A stretch of 64,000 bases of DNA, taken from assembly GCA_003242895.1 (NCBI GenBank), contig QKMY01000053.1:48089-112088 (forward strand), given 5' to 3'. The stretch comes from Candidatus Margulisiibacteriota bacterium. Lineage in GTDB: Bacteria; Margulisbacteria; Riflemargulisbacteria; GWF2-39-127. Under the pieces are notes generated by a model. That model worked only from the letters and a program-made list of their open reading frames with translations, was not told where the DNA came from and did no database searches. The translations under genes were made by a program, and so were the position numbers. Positions 57,297-64,000 of this stretch are shown here, one piece after another; the first letter of the stretch is position 1, and each line of letters opens with the position of its first letter.

Positions 57297-57686
57297 GTTT
57301 TATTTTACCTCCTATAAGAAAATCATATTCATGAAAATATCCTGCCCTTTAATTGAAAATTATATATTTTCTTAACCCTTTATGAGTTTAATGCATTTAT
57401 GCCAATAATATACTATAAAACGCTGAACATCAAATGGGAGTGGGTGTGTAATAAATTGGCGCGGTTGTCGTGAATTTTTTGTGTTTAAGCTGCGATATAT
57501 TTATGGAAGAGATATTTTCAAGTTCCTGATGAACGAATCGAGGTTGCTTCATGGAGATGAAAAACGGGGATGTATTTTCCATCATAAATGAAAAATATTT
57601 GCTGGCCTTTTGTGATAGAATCGTAGAAATCAGTTATTCGAATTATGAAAACGGAAAAACAAGATGTCGAACTGGGGAAGCTTGTT
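57297..57686. other. 390-base gap, no reliable gene
   Basis: AT-rich stretch between the pectate-lyase-like gene and the next leftward gene. A 47-codon plus-strand frame (57551-57694) with a weak ribosome site was seen but not called. The leftward lipoprotein gene's promoter should lie near its 5' end, but no clear boxes were found. Confidence 0.4.
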
Positions 57687-58514
57687 TTAATTAATGATAA
57701 CTTTGCCTTTGATTACTTGATATGTCTGGTTTGAAATGGGGTTTACCATTCCTCCTTCAGGGAAATATTCTTTCAGGACGGAACCTGGAATAATGAAGAG
57801 ATAATATTCTGAACTAGTAATAGGCCCTGCTGGGAAAATTCCATTAATTTTTTCAATCGGATAATGACGATCATCGACAAGTATACCGATAACCTGATTT
57901 ATTGCTGCAATATTCAGATCATTAATTTTAATCTTTGTTGTTTGAATTATTTGTTCTTTTCTTTTTTCCAGGTCATTTTTTAAGGAATTTTTGAAGTTGG
58001 TAAATTCTATGATTTGCCAATGGTTTTTTTTCTTCTGAAATTTAATTGTAATTTTTTTGTTCAAGTTCTTTTGAGAGACTGTTACTCCGATATAGGATAT
58101 GTTATTTTTTGTTTTAACAAAATTAACCTTTATAGGGCCTTTTTTAGTATTAGTAGAAAAATGATCGAAAATACTATTTACAAAAAACTCGGCATCATTC
58201 ATGTTGTTTGTTTCACTGAATGAACCGACTTGAACATATTCACGGATCTTATCTTTGAAGATCGCAATTGATTGCGTTTTAGACTCTTTGGTAACATTTG
58301 AAGTTGGAAGTAGTAATGAGGACATGTTTTTTGCAACTTTTTCTATGTTTACATATCGGTCAAAAATGTAAGCGTTATGTTTATCAATCCCGATTTTTGC
58401 CATCGTTATTGCATGTTCAGGCTGTTTGTCGTGTTTTGCATAATAATAAGATGTGGTTGCAAGAATTATTATCGCAAATAATGAAACAAGTATATTTGTT
58501 GATTTGTTATTCAT
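57687..58514 (-). CDS. Membrane-anchored hypothetical protein
   Basis: 275 residues with one N-terminal membrane span (ILVSLFAIIILATTSYYYA) and a Lys/Ile-rich periplasmic part. No family recognised. Secondary structure looks mixed: a helical middle (KNDLEKRKEQIIQTTKIKINDLNI) and a final stretch IIPGSVLKEYFPEGGMVNPISNQTYQVI. It precedes another small exported protein gene in the opposite reading order of the region. Real by length and composition; no function proposed. Confidence 0.6.
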   Translation of the reverse strand: MNNKSTNILVSLFAIIILATTSYYYAKHDKQPEHAITMAKIGIDKHNAYIFDRYVNIEKVAKNMSSLLLPTSNVTKESKTQSIAIFKDKIREYVQVGSFSETNNMNDAEFFVNSIFDHFSTNTKKGPIKVNFVKTKNNISYIGVTVSQKNLNKKITIKFQKKKNHWQIIEFTNFKNSLKNDLEKRKEQIIQTTKIKINDLNIAAINQVIGILVDDRHYPIEKINGIFPAGPITSSEYYLFIIPGSVLKEYFPEGGMVNPISNQTYQVIKGKVIIN

Positions 58515-58667
58515 TGTTTATGCCCTCGTTATTTCCAATATAGATAAGAAAAAATAATATTTATAGTTTAGAAAAATACTAAATAGCATAATATCATACA
58601 ATAATTATTATTTTAATCTGTCAGATTAATATTTGTTGCCAGGACCGGTGAGATAGAAGTGGTAGCA

Positions 58668-59279
58668 TTATTTCCCCTTTAGCTGCGCTGGTGGATGGTC
58701 TGTAAAAGCCACGTTAGAGGCAACAACAATTTGGTTTTGCTCTAAATAGATGTTGCTTTTTATCGTACTTAAATATATTTTTTTTGTTTCGCCATTCGGG
58801 AGAATGATCTCTGCCTTTGACTGAATCGGCTGAGGGCCCGCAAACTCAAATTTGGGGTGATAGAAACCGGATATATCAACATCAGCAATATGAATTTTAT
58901 TTCCCAAAAATTTAAAAAAAAGTTCGAACGTTACTTTCTTAATGTTAACTTTTATTGCGTTTGTTATAGCGTCATAGTCAATATCGACATCGCCTTTTGC
59001 TTGTGTATCATAATTGAACAGCCCCATATCGACTGCGACATCCGATATGAACTTGGCTTTGGAGGGTTCTATTTGTATTCTTGGATTTTTTACCGTCCAG
59101 GTATAATTCAGGTCCATTCCCGCAGCTTTTGTTTTTCCTTTATCGCTGATTTTCCCGATAGCATTTAAGAAGTTATTCAGCGTGTTCTGGTGGATGATTA
59201 CCTTTGCATCGTAATCGTCTGCCGCCCAGGAACTGAAATTAACAAGCAACAATAAAAGAACAATAATAGTATATTTCAT
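58668..59279 (-). CDS. Small exported hypothetical protein
   Basis: 203 residues with signal peptide (IIVLLLLLVNFSSWA) and a mature chain rich in beta strands: VIIHQNTLNNFLNAIGKI, NYTWTVKNPRIQIEPSKAKFI, AKGDVDIDYDAITNAIKVNIKKVTFEL. The pattern recalls lipid-binding or LEA/DUF4403-like periplasmic proteins, but I cannot name the family. Divergent from the AI-2E-family gene with a 160-base AT-rich region between. Confidence 0.6.
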   Translation of the reverse strand: MKYTIIVLLLLLVNFSSWAADDYDAKVIIHQNTLNNFLNAIGKISDKGKTKAAGMDLNYTWTVKNPRIQIEPSKAKFISDVAVDMGLFNYDTQAKGDVDIDYDAITNAIKVNIKKVTFELFFKFLGNKIHIADVDISGFYHPKFEFAGPQPIQSKAEIILPNGETKKIYLSTIKSNIYLEQNQIVVASNVAFTDHPPAQLKGK

Positions 59280-59440
59280 GCTTTGACTCCTTTGTAATCT
59301 GAGGTATCCGGTGCGTTTGATGAGGCCCTATTTAAGTTGTTACAGGTACCTTAATTATAATATCTCCTGTATAATCTTATGTATAGTATTTTTATTGAAA
59401 TCTTTTGCATTATATATTAATTATAAATGAGGGGTTATTT

Positions 59441-60469
59441 GTGAAACTTTTTTTTGAAAATCATTTTAAGTTGTTATTTTTTATAGTTATTTTTGCTGTG
59501 GTTTTTCTTGTGTTCCGGCATGTACTTCCCATAATTCTGTTTGCTTTATCAATTGCAATAGTTGTTGAACCGATATATATATCGCTTTTGAAAACCGTTC
59601 AGAAAAAAAACTATAGTACAGGATTGTGGAGCCAAATCATCCTGATATTATTTCTAGTATGTGTAACTCTTTTAGTTGCTACTATTGTTGTATTGCCTTG
59701 CTATTATTTACAGAAAAATATTAATCTGCTGATCCAGTTTACAACCAAAGCCTTGGAGGTTATTGAAGAAAATGCCACTCGGTTCTATGTGCCTGTGCAA
59801 ACCATTAGAAATATGGGTTCAGGTATTGGGGACTACCTTTTCTCTATGTCGGCTATGTTTGTCCGGTCTATTCCTGAACATTTTACGACTATATTGATTT
59901 TTTATATTACATTGTTTTCAAGCATCAAATATTTTCGAGTATTGAAAAGGGATATTTCTTCTCTTGTACCATTGAAATGGAATAAGGTCCTTGGACATCT
60001 ATACTCAAGGACCTACCTGGTTTTACGAGCTTTTTATGTGGTCCATTTGCTTATTGCATTGCTTGTTTTTGTATTGTCGATGCTTGTCTATAGGATACTT
60101 AGTGTTCCGGATATTTTGTTTTTTGGTCTGATTACTGCCATTTTACAGCTTGTGCCATTTATTGGAGCGGCAACAATGATGATTGGTATGTCAATTTATT
60201 ACTTGTTAATTGGTGATATTATTAAATTGCTGGTTGTCCTTTTTATCGGGTATCCGCTTCTCGTGATTATTCCTGAGATGGTAATTCGTCCATGGCTTAT
60301 GGGCAGGGGCGCAAGAATTTCGATGACATTGATTTTACTCGGTGTACTTGTTGGAATAAAAACGATGGGACTTATTGGTCTTGTGTTTGGTCCGGTGTTG
60401 CTGGTTCTTTGTCAGGAAATCTTTATTATTGCGAAAGAAAGATATGGAGAACGGGAATTGATGAGCTAA
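59441..60469 (+). CDS. AI-2E family transporter
   Basis: 342 residues from GTG 59441, which has GAGGGG upstream; a TTG at 59405 would add 12 residues without support. About eight membrane spans. Family features: FVVFRHVLPIILFALSIAIVVEPI-like N-terminus, the central hydrophilic loop with two to three helices, and near the end the conserved VPFIGAATMMIGMSIYYLLIGD and VIPEMVIRPWLMGRGARISM. These permeases move small molecules or ions, not always AI-2. It ends overlapping the TPR gene on the other strand by four bases (60466-60469). Confidence 0.88.
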   Translation: MKLFFENHFKLLFFIVIFAVVFLVFRHVLPIILFALSIAIVVEPIYISLLKTVQKKNYSTGLWSQIILILFLVCVTLLVATIVVLPCYYLQKNINLLIQFTTKALEVIEENATRFYVPVQTIRNMGSGIGDYLFSMSAMFVRSIPEHFTTILIFYITLFSSIKYFRVLKRDISSLVPLKWNKVLGHLYSRTYLVLRAFYVVHLLIALLVFVLSMLVYRILSVPDILFFGLITAILQLVPFIGAATMMIGMSIYYLLIGDIIKLLVVLFIGYPLLVIIPEMVIRPWLMGRGARISMTLILLGVLVGIKTMGLIGLVFGPVLLVLCQEIFIIAKERYGERELMS

Positions 60470-61194
60470 GGTTTTGATGTATTCATAATCTTAAGTTCTT
60501 TTTTTGCCGTTAGATTGCTTGGGTTTCTGGAGAGCACCGACTCGAATATTTCTTTAGCCTTGATTGTGTTTCCTTTCACTTTATAGGCAATTCCCAGGTT
60601 CAGGAAACCATCTTCAAATGCCGGATATTTGTCAGTGAACTCATTTAGTTTCTGAATCGCTAAATCTACATTTCCACCAAACATCGGGGGGGCGTACAAA
60701 TAGACAACAACTTTCCCTAGCGTTGCGCGGTAGTTGTGAGGGTCTGTTTTTACAGCTCTATCAAGTTCATCTAACACCTTTGGCCCGAGCTGATAGATAT
60801 TTCCCCAGTTAAGCTGTTTGGCAAGGAATCTTGATAATACTCTGTGCGCGTCAGAGAGCGTATTGTCGAGTTCAATGGCTTTCTGTGCTAATTCTGTTCC
60901 TAATAATGCTATTTTCGTAACTTCCTGTTCGTTGTCATATGCTTCGTAATAACTTAATAATCCTTCACAGGTACGGGCGAGCAAATAATAATCTGTTGGT
61001 TTCAGTTTGCTTTTGTCATTCAGGTTGTTATAATCGCTCAGTATCTTTTGGAGTGCTTGTTGGTCAAACGAGCTGCTGTATTTCTCTACATCAGCTTCCT
61101 TTATGTTTAAACCAGCCTGGGGTTTCGCTGAAAATGCCAGAATAGAGATCGCCAGTATTAAAACCGCAAGAATAATAGTATAATAATATTTCAC
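60466..61194 (-). CDS. TPR-repeat exported protein
   Basis: 242 residues. An N-terminal signal anchor (YYTIILAVLILAISILAFSA) precedes helical repeats; the clearest tetratricopeptide unit is ENGFLNLGIAYKVKGNTIKAKEIFESVLSRNP-like (DGFLNLGIAYKVKGNTIKAKEIFESVL) near the C-terminus, and a region AHRVLSRFLAKQLNWGNIYQLG is typical of a known periplasmic TPR family. It overlaps the convergent transporter gene by four bases. Partner unknown. Confidence 0.8.
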   Translation of the reverse strand: MKYYYTIILAVLILAISILAFSAKPQAGLNIKEADVEKYSSSFDQQALQKILSDYNNLNDKSKLKPTDYYLLARTCEGLLSYYEAYDNEQEVTKIALLGTELAQKAIELDNTLSDAHRVLSRFLAKQLNWGNIYQLGPKVLDELDRAVKTDPHNYRATLGKVVVYLYAPPMFGGNVDLAIQKLNEFTDKYPAFEDGFLNLGIAYKVKGNTIKAKEIFESVLSRNPSNLTAKKELKIMNTSKP

Positions 61195-61350
61195 TACAGA
61201 ATTTCCTTAAATTTATTTTGGATTCTACTATATAATATAAATGACGATAATCAATAATTAATTATATCACAGTTGGTTCCGGCTGGTATCAAATTCATTT
61301 CTGACAGGTTTTAGGAATGCTTTAATATATATTATGGAGGTCGTTTTCGC

Positions 61351-61740
61351 ATGGTAAAAGCTGAAGGAATTAGTTTTGATTTTTTTGGAGTGGAGTACAT
61401 CAAGAGTTCTTTCCTTGAAGTGTTTCCTTATCAGGGAGAAAAACAGTATATTACTTATACTACTAAAGAATTTTCGGCTGTTTGCCCATTTTCGGGATTG
61501 CCTGATATTGCCCAGGTAACGATCGAATATATTCCTGATGAGTTTTGTCTTGAACTGAAATCGCTTAAATATTACTTTATTTCTTATAGGAACGTAGGCA
61601 TTTATCAGGAGGCTGTGACGAATATGCTGTTTTCTGATATATACGCAGTATTAAAGCCTCATTATCTAAAAGTAACAACTGTCTATAATACCAGAGGCGG
61701 CATAGATGCTACCTGCTATATAGAAAAAGGCAATAAATAG
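61351..61740 (+). CDS. queF: NADPH-dependent 7-cyano-7-deazaguanine reductase QueF (type I)
   Basis: A 129-residue type I QueF, which reduces preQ0 to preQ1 in queuosine synthesis. Conserved parts: YTTKEFSAVCPFSGLPDIAQVTIEY with the catalytic Cys that attacks the nitrile and the Asp that follows, LELKSLKYYFISYRNVGIYQEAVTN (the substrate/NADPH site with QueF motif), and a C-terminal GGIDATCY. The gene is preceded by TGGAGG. I found no preQ1 riboswitch in the 150 bases upstream. Other queuosine genes are not in the window. Confidence 0.93.
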   Translation: MVKAEGISFDFFGVEYIKSSFLEVFPYQGEKQYITYTTKEFSAVCPFSGLPDIAQVTIEYIPDEFCLELKSLKYYFISYRNVGIYQEAVTNMLFSDIYAVLKPHYLKVTTVYNTRGGIDATCYIEKGNK

Positions 61741-61771
61741 TTTTTATTATAATAAGCAGGCTGGAGGTACA

Positions 61772-62710
61772 ATGAGAAAATTATTGAGAGCGGTTAAAAA
61801 CCTGGTAGTGTTTTTTCTTTGGTTGATAGTTGTTACCTCAACATTTCTGGTGGCGAATTACGTTTATTTCAATTATTCCTCCACTGAATTCCATCCAGAC
61901 TATAAATTGCCAGGCAAAATGATTAATATAGAAGGCAGAAATGTTCACTATATTGAAAAAGGAGCAGGTCCGGACCTTATCCTTATTCACGATATTGGGG
62001 GATCCGCAGAAAGTTTTATGCCTGTTATTGATAAGCTCTCAAAGAGATTCCATGTGCTGGTTCCGGATTTGTTAGGTCATGGTTATACCGATAAACCGAA
62101 AGATGTTCCTTACTCTATTCAGACATATGATGACTTTTTGGTCCAATTTTTGAGCGCTCTTAAAATAAACAAGGCCTCTTTCTTGGCGCATGGCAATTCA
62201 TCTCGTGTAGTGAACGAATTTCTCAATAAACATCCGGAAAGAGTTAATAAGGTTGTCTACGTCGATAATATTTTCTTCAAGACATCTTTTATTTTTAACA
62301 AGTATTTGTCCTGGCCATTGGCGGGCGAAGCTTTTGTAACGATTATCGATCGATGGATGATGAAGAAAAATCTTTATGATTTCGGGTATTATAATAGTCT
62401 GTTAATTCAAGAAAAGATGGTAGACCTGCTCTCAAAATACTGGGGAATTCCGGGTGTTAAATATTCTTATTTGAAAACCGCACATGAGTTTCAACGGGTT
62501 GATTATTCGGAGGTTTTGTATAGCAAGGCTAAGCGTGGGATAATTGTCTTAAGCGAGAGGAATTATCAGACTAACTACAATAAAATCAAAGTAAGCGATC
62601 TGGAAAAAGAAGTGTTCCCGTGGAAAATCTATGTACTCGAAAAAACCGGATATTTTTCATTTCTGGAGCGACCAGATGATTTCGCTGCGCTTATTATGAT
62701 GCATTTATGA
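61772..62710 (+). CDS. Alpha/beta-hydrolase-fold protein with doubtful catalytic triad
   Basis: 312 residues: an N-terminal membrane anchor (NLVVFFLWLIVVTSTFLVA), then an alpha/beta-hydrolase domain with DLILIHDIGGSAESFMPVID (oxyanion-loop region), HVLVPDLLGHGYTDKP and the nucleophile elbow LAHGNSSRVV (Gly141-Asn-Ser143-Ser-Arg145, with Arg where a small residue is usual). Near the C-terminus, where families have GHxxxxERP, the protein reads TGYFSFLERPDD, so Tyr294 stands in for the catalytic His. It may be inactive or use another His. Starts 31 bases after queF. Confidence 0.8.
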   Translation: MRKLLRAVKNLVVFFLWLIVVTSTFLVANYVYFNYSSTEFHPDYKLPGKMINIEGRNVHYIEKGAGPDLILIHDIGGSAESFMPVIDKLSKRFHVLVPDLLGHGYTDKPKDVPYSIQTYDDFLVQFLSALKINKASFLAHGNSSRVVNEFLNKHPERVNKVVYVDNIFFKTSFIFNKYLSWPLAGEAFVTIIDRWMMKKNLYDFGYYNSLLIQEKMVDLLSKYWGIPGVKYSYLKTAHEFQRVDYSEVLYSKAKRGIIVLSERNYQTNYNKIKVSDLEKEVFPWKIYVLEKTGYFSFLERPDDFAALIMMHL

Positions 62711-62724
62711 GAAGGGCTTTTTTT

Positions 62725-62752
62725 TTGATGTTATTCAAAATAATGTTATAAT
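62725..62752 (+). promoter_or_regulatory. Likely promoter of the CheW gene
   Basis: TTGATG (62725-62730) and TATAAT (62747-62752) with a 16-base spacer lie about 30 bases before the ATG at 62784. The -10 is perfect and the -35 moderate. Confidence 0.5.
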
Positions 62753-62783
62753 AAAATTAAGCTTCTTGTAGTCGAGGGGATTC

Positions 62784-63359
62784 ATGGACAAGATAATGAA
62801 TGTTGATACCAATGAAGATGAATACGCTGAAAATGTTGAAGATCGGGAACGTAAAGACAATTATCTCATAGTATCGTTTTTTCTTGGAAGTCAGGTATAT
62901 GGAGCACGGGTTTCTGAAGTTCAAGAAATCATCAATTTTCCTATAATTACCAAAGTTCCACGTACTATCTATTATCTGGCTGGTATTTTGAGTTTGCGGG
63001 GAAAAATAATACCGATTATTGATCTTCGCGAAAAGCTTGGAATGACGCATAAAGAAAATGATTTTGGAAAGCGGGTTATTGTAATAGATTTTGATGACCA
63101 GACAATAGGCCTCATCGTTGATAAAGTGTCTGAAGTAATTAAAATAAAGGAACTGGAGTCAAGTTCTGCTAATGTCGTTTCGACGATTAACGAGATGTAT
63201 ATTCAATCGGTTGCTCGCTATAACGACAATATAATAACCATATTGAACATGAAAAATGTAATCAGTATAACACGCGAAGAGAAAGAGTACGAAGAACGAA
63301 AGTTACTAGAGAAGAGTCGTATGAATTATATTAATTTTATTCAAAGCCGGATTGGTTAG
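62784..63359 (+). CDS. cheW: CheW-family chemotaxis coupling protein
   Basis: 191 residues. After a charged N-terminal 35 residues comes a CheW domain: LIVSFFLGSQVYGARVSEVQEIINFPIITKVP, YYLAGILSLRGKIIPIIDLREKLG, VIVIDFDDQTIGLIVDKVSEVIKI. CheW couples chemoreceptors to the kinase CheA. The C-terminal 25 residues (EEKEYEERKLLEKSRMNY) form a charged helix beyond the usual end. No CheA, receptor or flagellar gene is in the window, so it is an orphan here. Ribosome site GAGGGG. Confidence 0.9.
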   Translation: MDKIMNVDTNEDEYAENVEDRERKDNYLIVSFFLGSQVYGARVSEVQEIINFPIITKVPRTIYYLAGILSLRGKIIPIIDLREKLGMTHKENDFGKRVIVIDFDDQTIGLIVDKVSEVIKIKELESSSANVVSTINEMYIQSVARYNDNIITILNMKNVISITREEKEYEERKLLEKSRMNYINFIQSRIG

Positions 63360-63368
63360 TTTGTTGAA

Positions 63369-63494
63369 ATGATAGCTTTTTTTATCACTATTCTATGTAT
63401 GTATTTCGGTTTCAAAATAGTTTCCGCTCAATTTAAAAAATTTAAGCAAGATCTAAATCCCGATACCTTGTCTGATGATGAGAAGTGGTGCTAA
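63369..63494 (+). CDS. Small membrane peptide after cheW (tentative)
   Basis: A 41-residue frame, too short for ordinary calling, with one hydrophobic span at its start (IAFFITILCMYFGFKIVSA) and a hydrophilic C-terminus (LNPDTLSDDEKW). It begins 9 bases after the cheW stop and overlaps the stop of the next leftward gene by four bases. The ribosome site is weak. It may be a real small protein or chance; no family. Confidence 0.35.
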   Translation: MIAFFITILCMYFGFKIVSAQFKKFKQDLNPDTLSDDEKWC

Positions 63495-63829
63495 TTAATC
63501 GAAATGTCGTGATTAGCTCTGTTCCCTATAACAGATTTTGCCACCGAAATAAGTTCGCTTTTTAATTCCTCATTTTCGTTATAGGCTTCAGCAATAAGTT
63601 TGGTAATATTTGAGAACTCATTTTTTTGAAGACGGTTGTCGAACTCAATTTTTATTGCAGTGCAGACGACCTTTTGTATCATTATTTCTTCACTGTCGTA
63701 AGGGCTGAGTGATTTTTTTAGCTGTGAAGTAAATTGTTCGGTTTTTGAGAAGTTATCAGTAAAGCTGTTTTTGTTTATATAGAGAAAGGCATTGTTTTCA
63801 AGCGCGTTAAATTCTTCATGTAGTTCCAT
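63491..63829 (-). CDS. Hypothetical helical protein
   Basis: 112 residues, no signal peptide, mostly helical with many Glu/Asn/Lys (SEEIMIQKVVCTAIKIEFDNRLQKN). Not recognised. The start is preceded on the minus strand by AGGAGG (TAAACAATG context), so it is likely expressed. It is convergent with the small peptide frame after cheW. A 170-base AT-rich stretch with no feature follows to the window end. Confidence 0.6.
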   Translation of the reverse strand: MELHEEFNALENNAFLYINKNSFTDNFSKTEQFTSQLKKSLSPYDSEEIMIQKVVCTAIKIEFDNRLQKNEFSNITKLIAEAYNENEELKSELISVAKSVIGNRANHDISIN

Positions 63830-64000
63830 TGTTTATTCCTCCTGCTTAATTCTATAATCTTTATCGTAACATATTTTTTATAATTGCATCCAATTTATAC
63901 CCCCAACTCCTAAATAGAAAATTCACACAAAGATATAGGAATGTATAGGACAGATTTTTGCCAAAAAATTTACTAAACCCTGGATGGTTTTGATTTTTTA

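Noticed and set aside
57551..57694. 47-codon plus-strand frame in the gap before 57687
   Set aside because: Weak ribosome site, no family, overlaps the 3' end of the neighbouring leftward gene.
61195..61350. preQ1 riboswitch upstream of queF
   Set aside because: No matching preQ1 aptamer pattern was seen in the sequence; only an AT-rich leader with TGGAGG.

Overview
The window reads as one chromosomal segment of a Gram-negative, anaerobic, fermentative bacterium of moderately low GC (about 40% by eye). An outer membrane is implied by Wza-type export lipoproteins, signal-peptide beta-barrel proteins, a LruC-type lipoprotein and a Wzc-like co-polymerase. Anaerobic H2 metabolism is implied by a Rex-linked [FeFe]-hydrogenase with all three maturases. 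The gene content would suit an uncultivated candidate phylum (Margulisbacteria, Elusimicrobia or Omnitrophica type), but nothing in the sequence fixes the taxonomy. I saw no rRNA, tRNA, CRISPR array, transposase or phage gene.

Layout. 1-780: the tail of one response regulator and a complete second one. 842-9769 (+): rex, a thioredoxin-fold [2Fe-2S] protein, hydB, a hydA fused to a hydC-like domain, then hydG, hydF and hydE; this is a compact module for an electron-bifurcating hydrogenase and its H-cluster assembly. 9774-32170 (-): a roughly 22 kb exopolysaccharide/surface-glycan locus. In transcription order it holds an ExeA-like ATPase, a Wzc-like protein, two Wza-like export proteins, a flippase, a uridine-kinase-like membrane fusion, an O-antigen ligase/polymerase, a GT4, a DUF559 nuclease cassette in inverted repeats, a GT2, a nucleotidyltransferase-like protein, an alkaline-phosphatase-fold protein, a TPR/O-GlcNAc-transferase-like protein, an initiating sugar-phosphate transferase, a WecG/TagA transferase, a LruC lipoprotein and a terminal GT4. 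32474-35089 (-): an ABC-2 exporter with a membrane TPR-like partner.

35368-42400: metal homeostasis. fur is preceded by a promoter overlapped by a perfect 7-1-7 Fur box, and further Fur boxes precede feoA-feoA-feoB, a Cys-rich mini-membrane protein and an outer-membrane barrel; a strong terminator follows. A DUF1007/NicO pair for Ni/Co export or uptake comes next, behind an unexplained 10-bp inverted repeat. 42525-46922 (-): a 1465-residue acyl-CoA dehydratase activase-like protein.

47270-63829: a mixed accessory stretch. It holds an OMP-like protein, a protein with near-identical 33-residue tandem repeats, a periplasmic SUMF1-TPR protein, TatD and TcdA overlapping by 50 bases, an EamA transporter, an acyltransferase, a secreted family-1 pectate-lyase-like lipoprotein, orphan secreted proteins, an AI-2E-family permease, a TPR protein, QueF, an alpha/beta-hydrolase with a doubtful triad and a CheW protein.

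Most notable: the HydA-HydC fusion with altered H-cluster motifs, the DUF559 gene inside about 70-bp terminal inverted repeats that supply the end of the neighbouring glycosyltransferase, the uridine kinase-membrane fusion in the glycan locus, and the 33-residue repeat protein.
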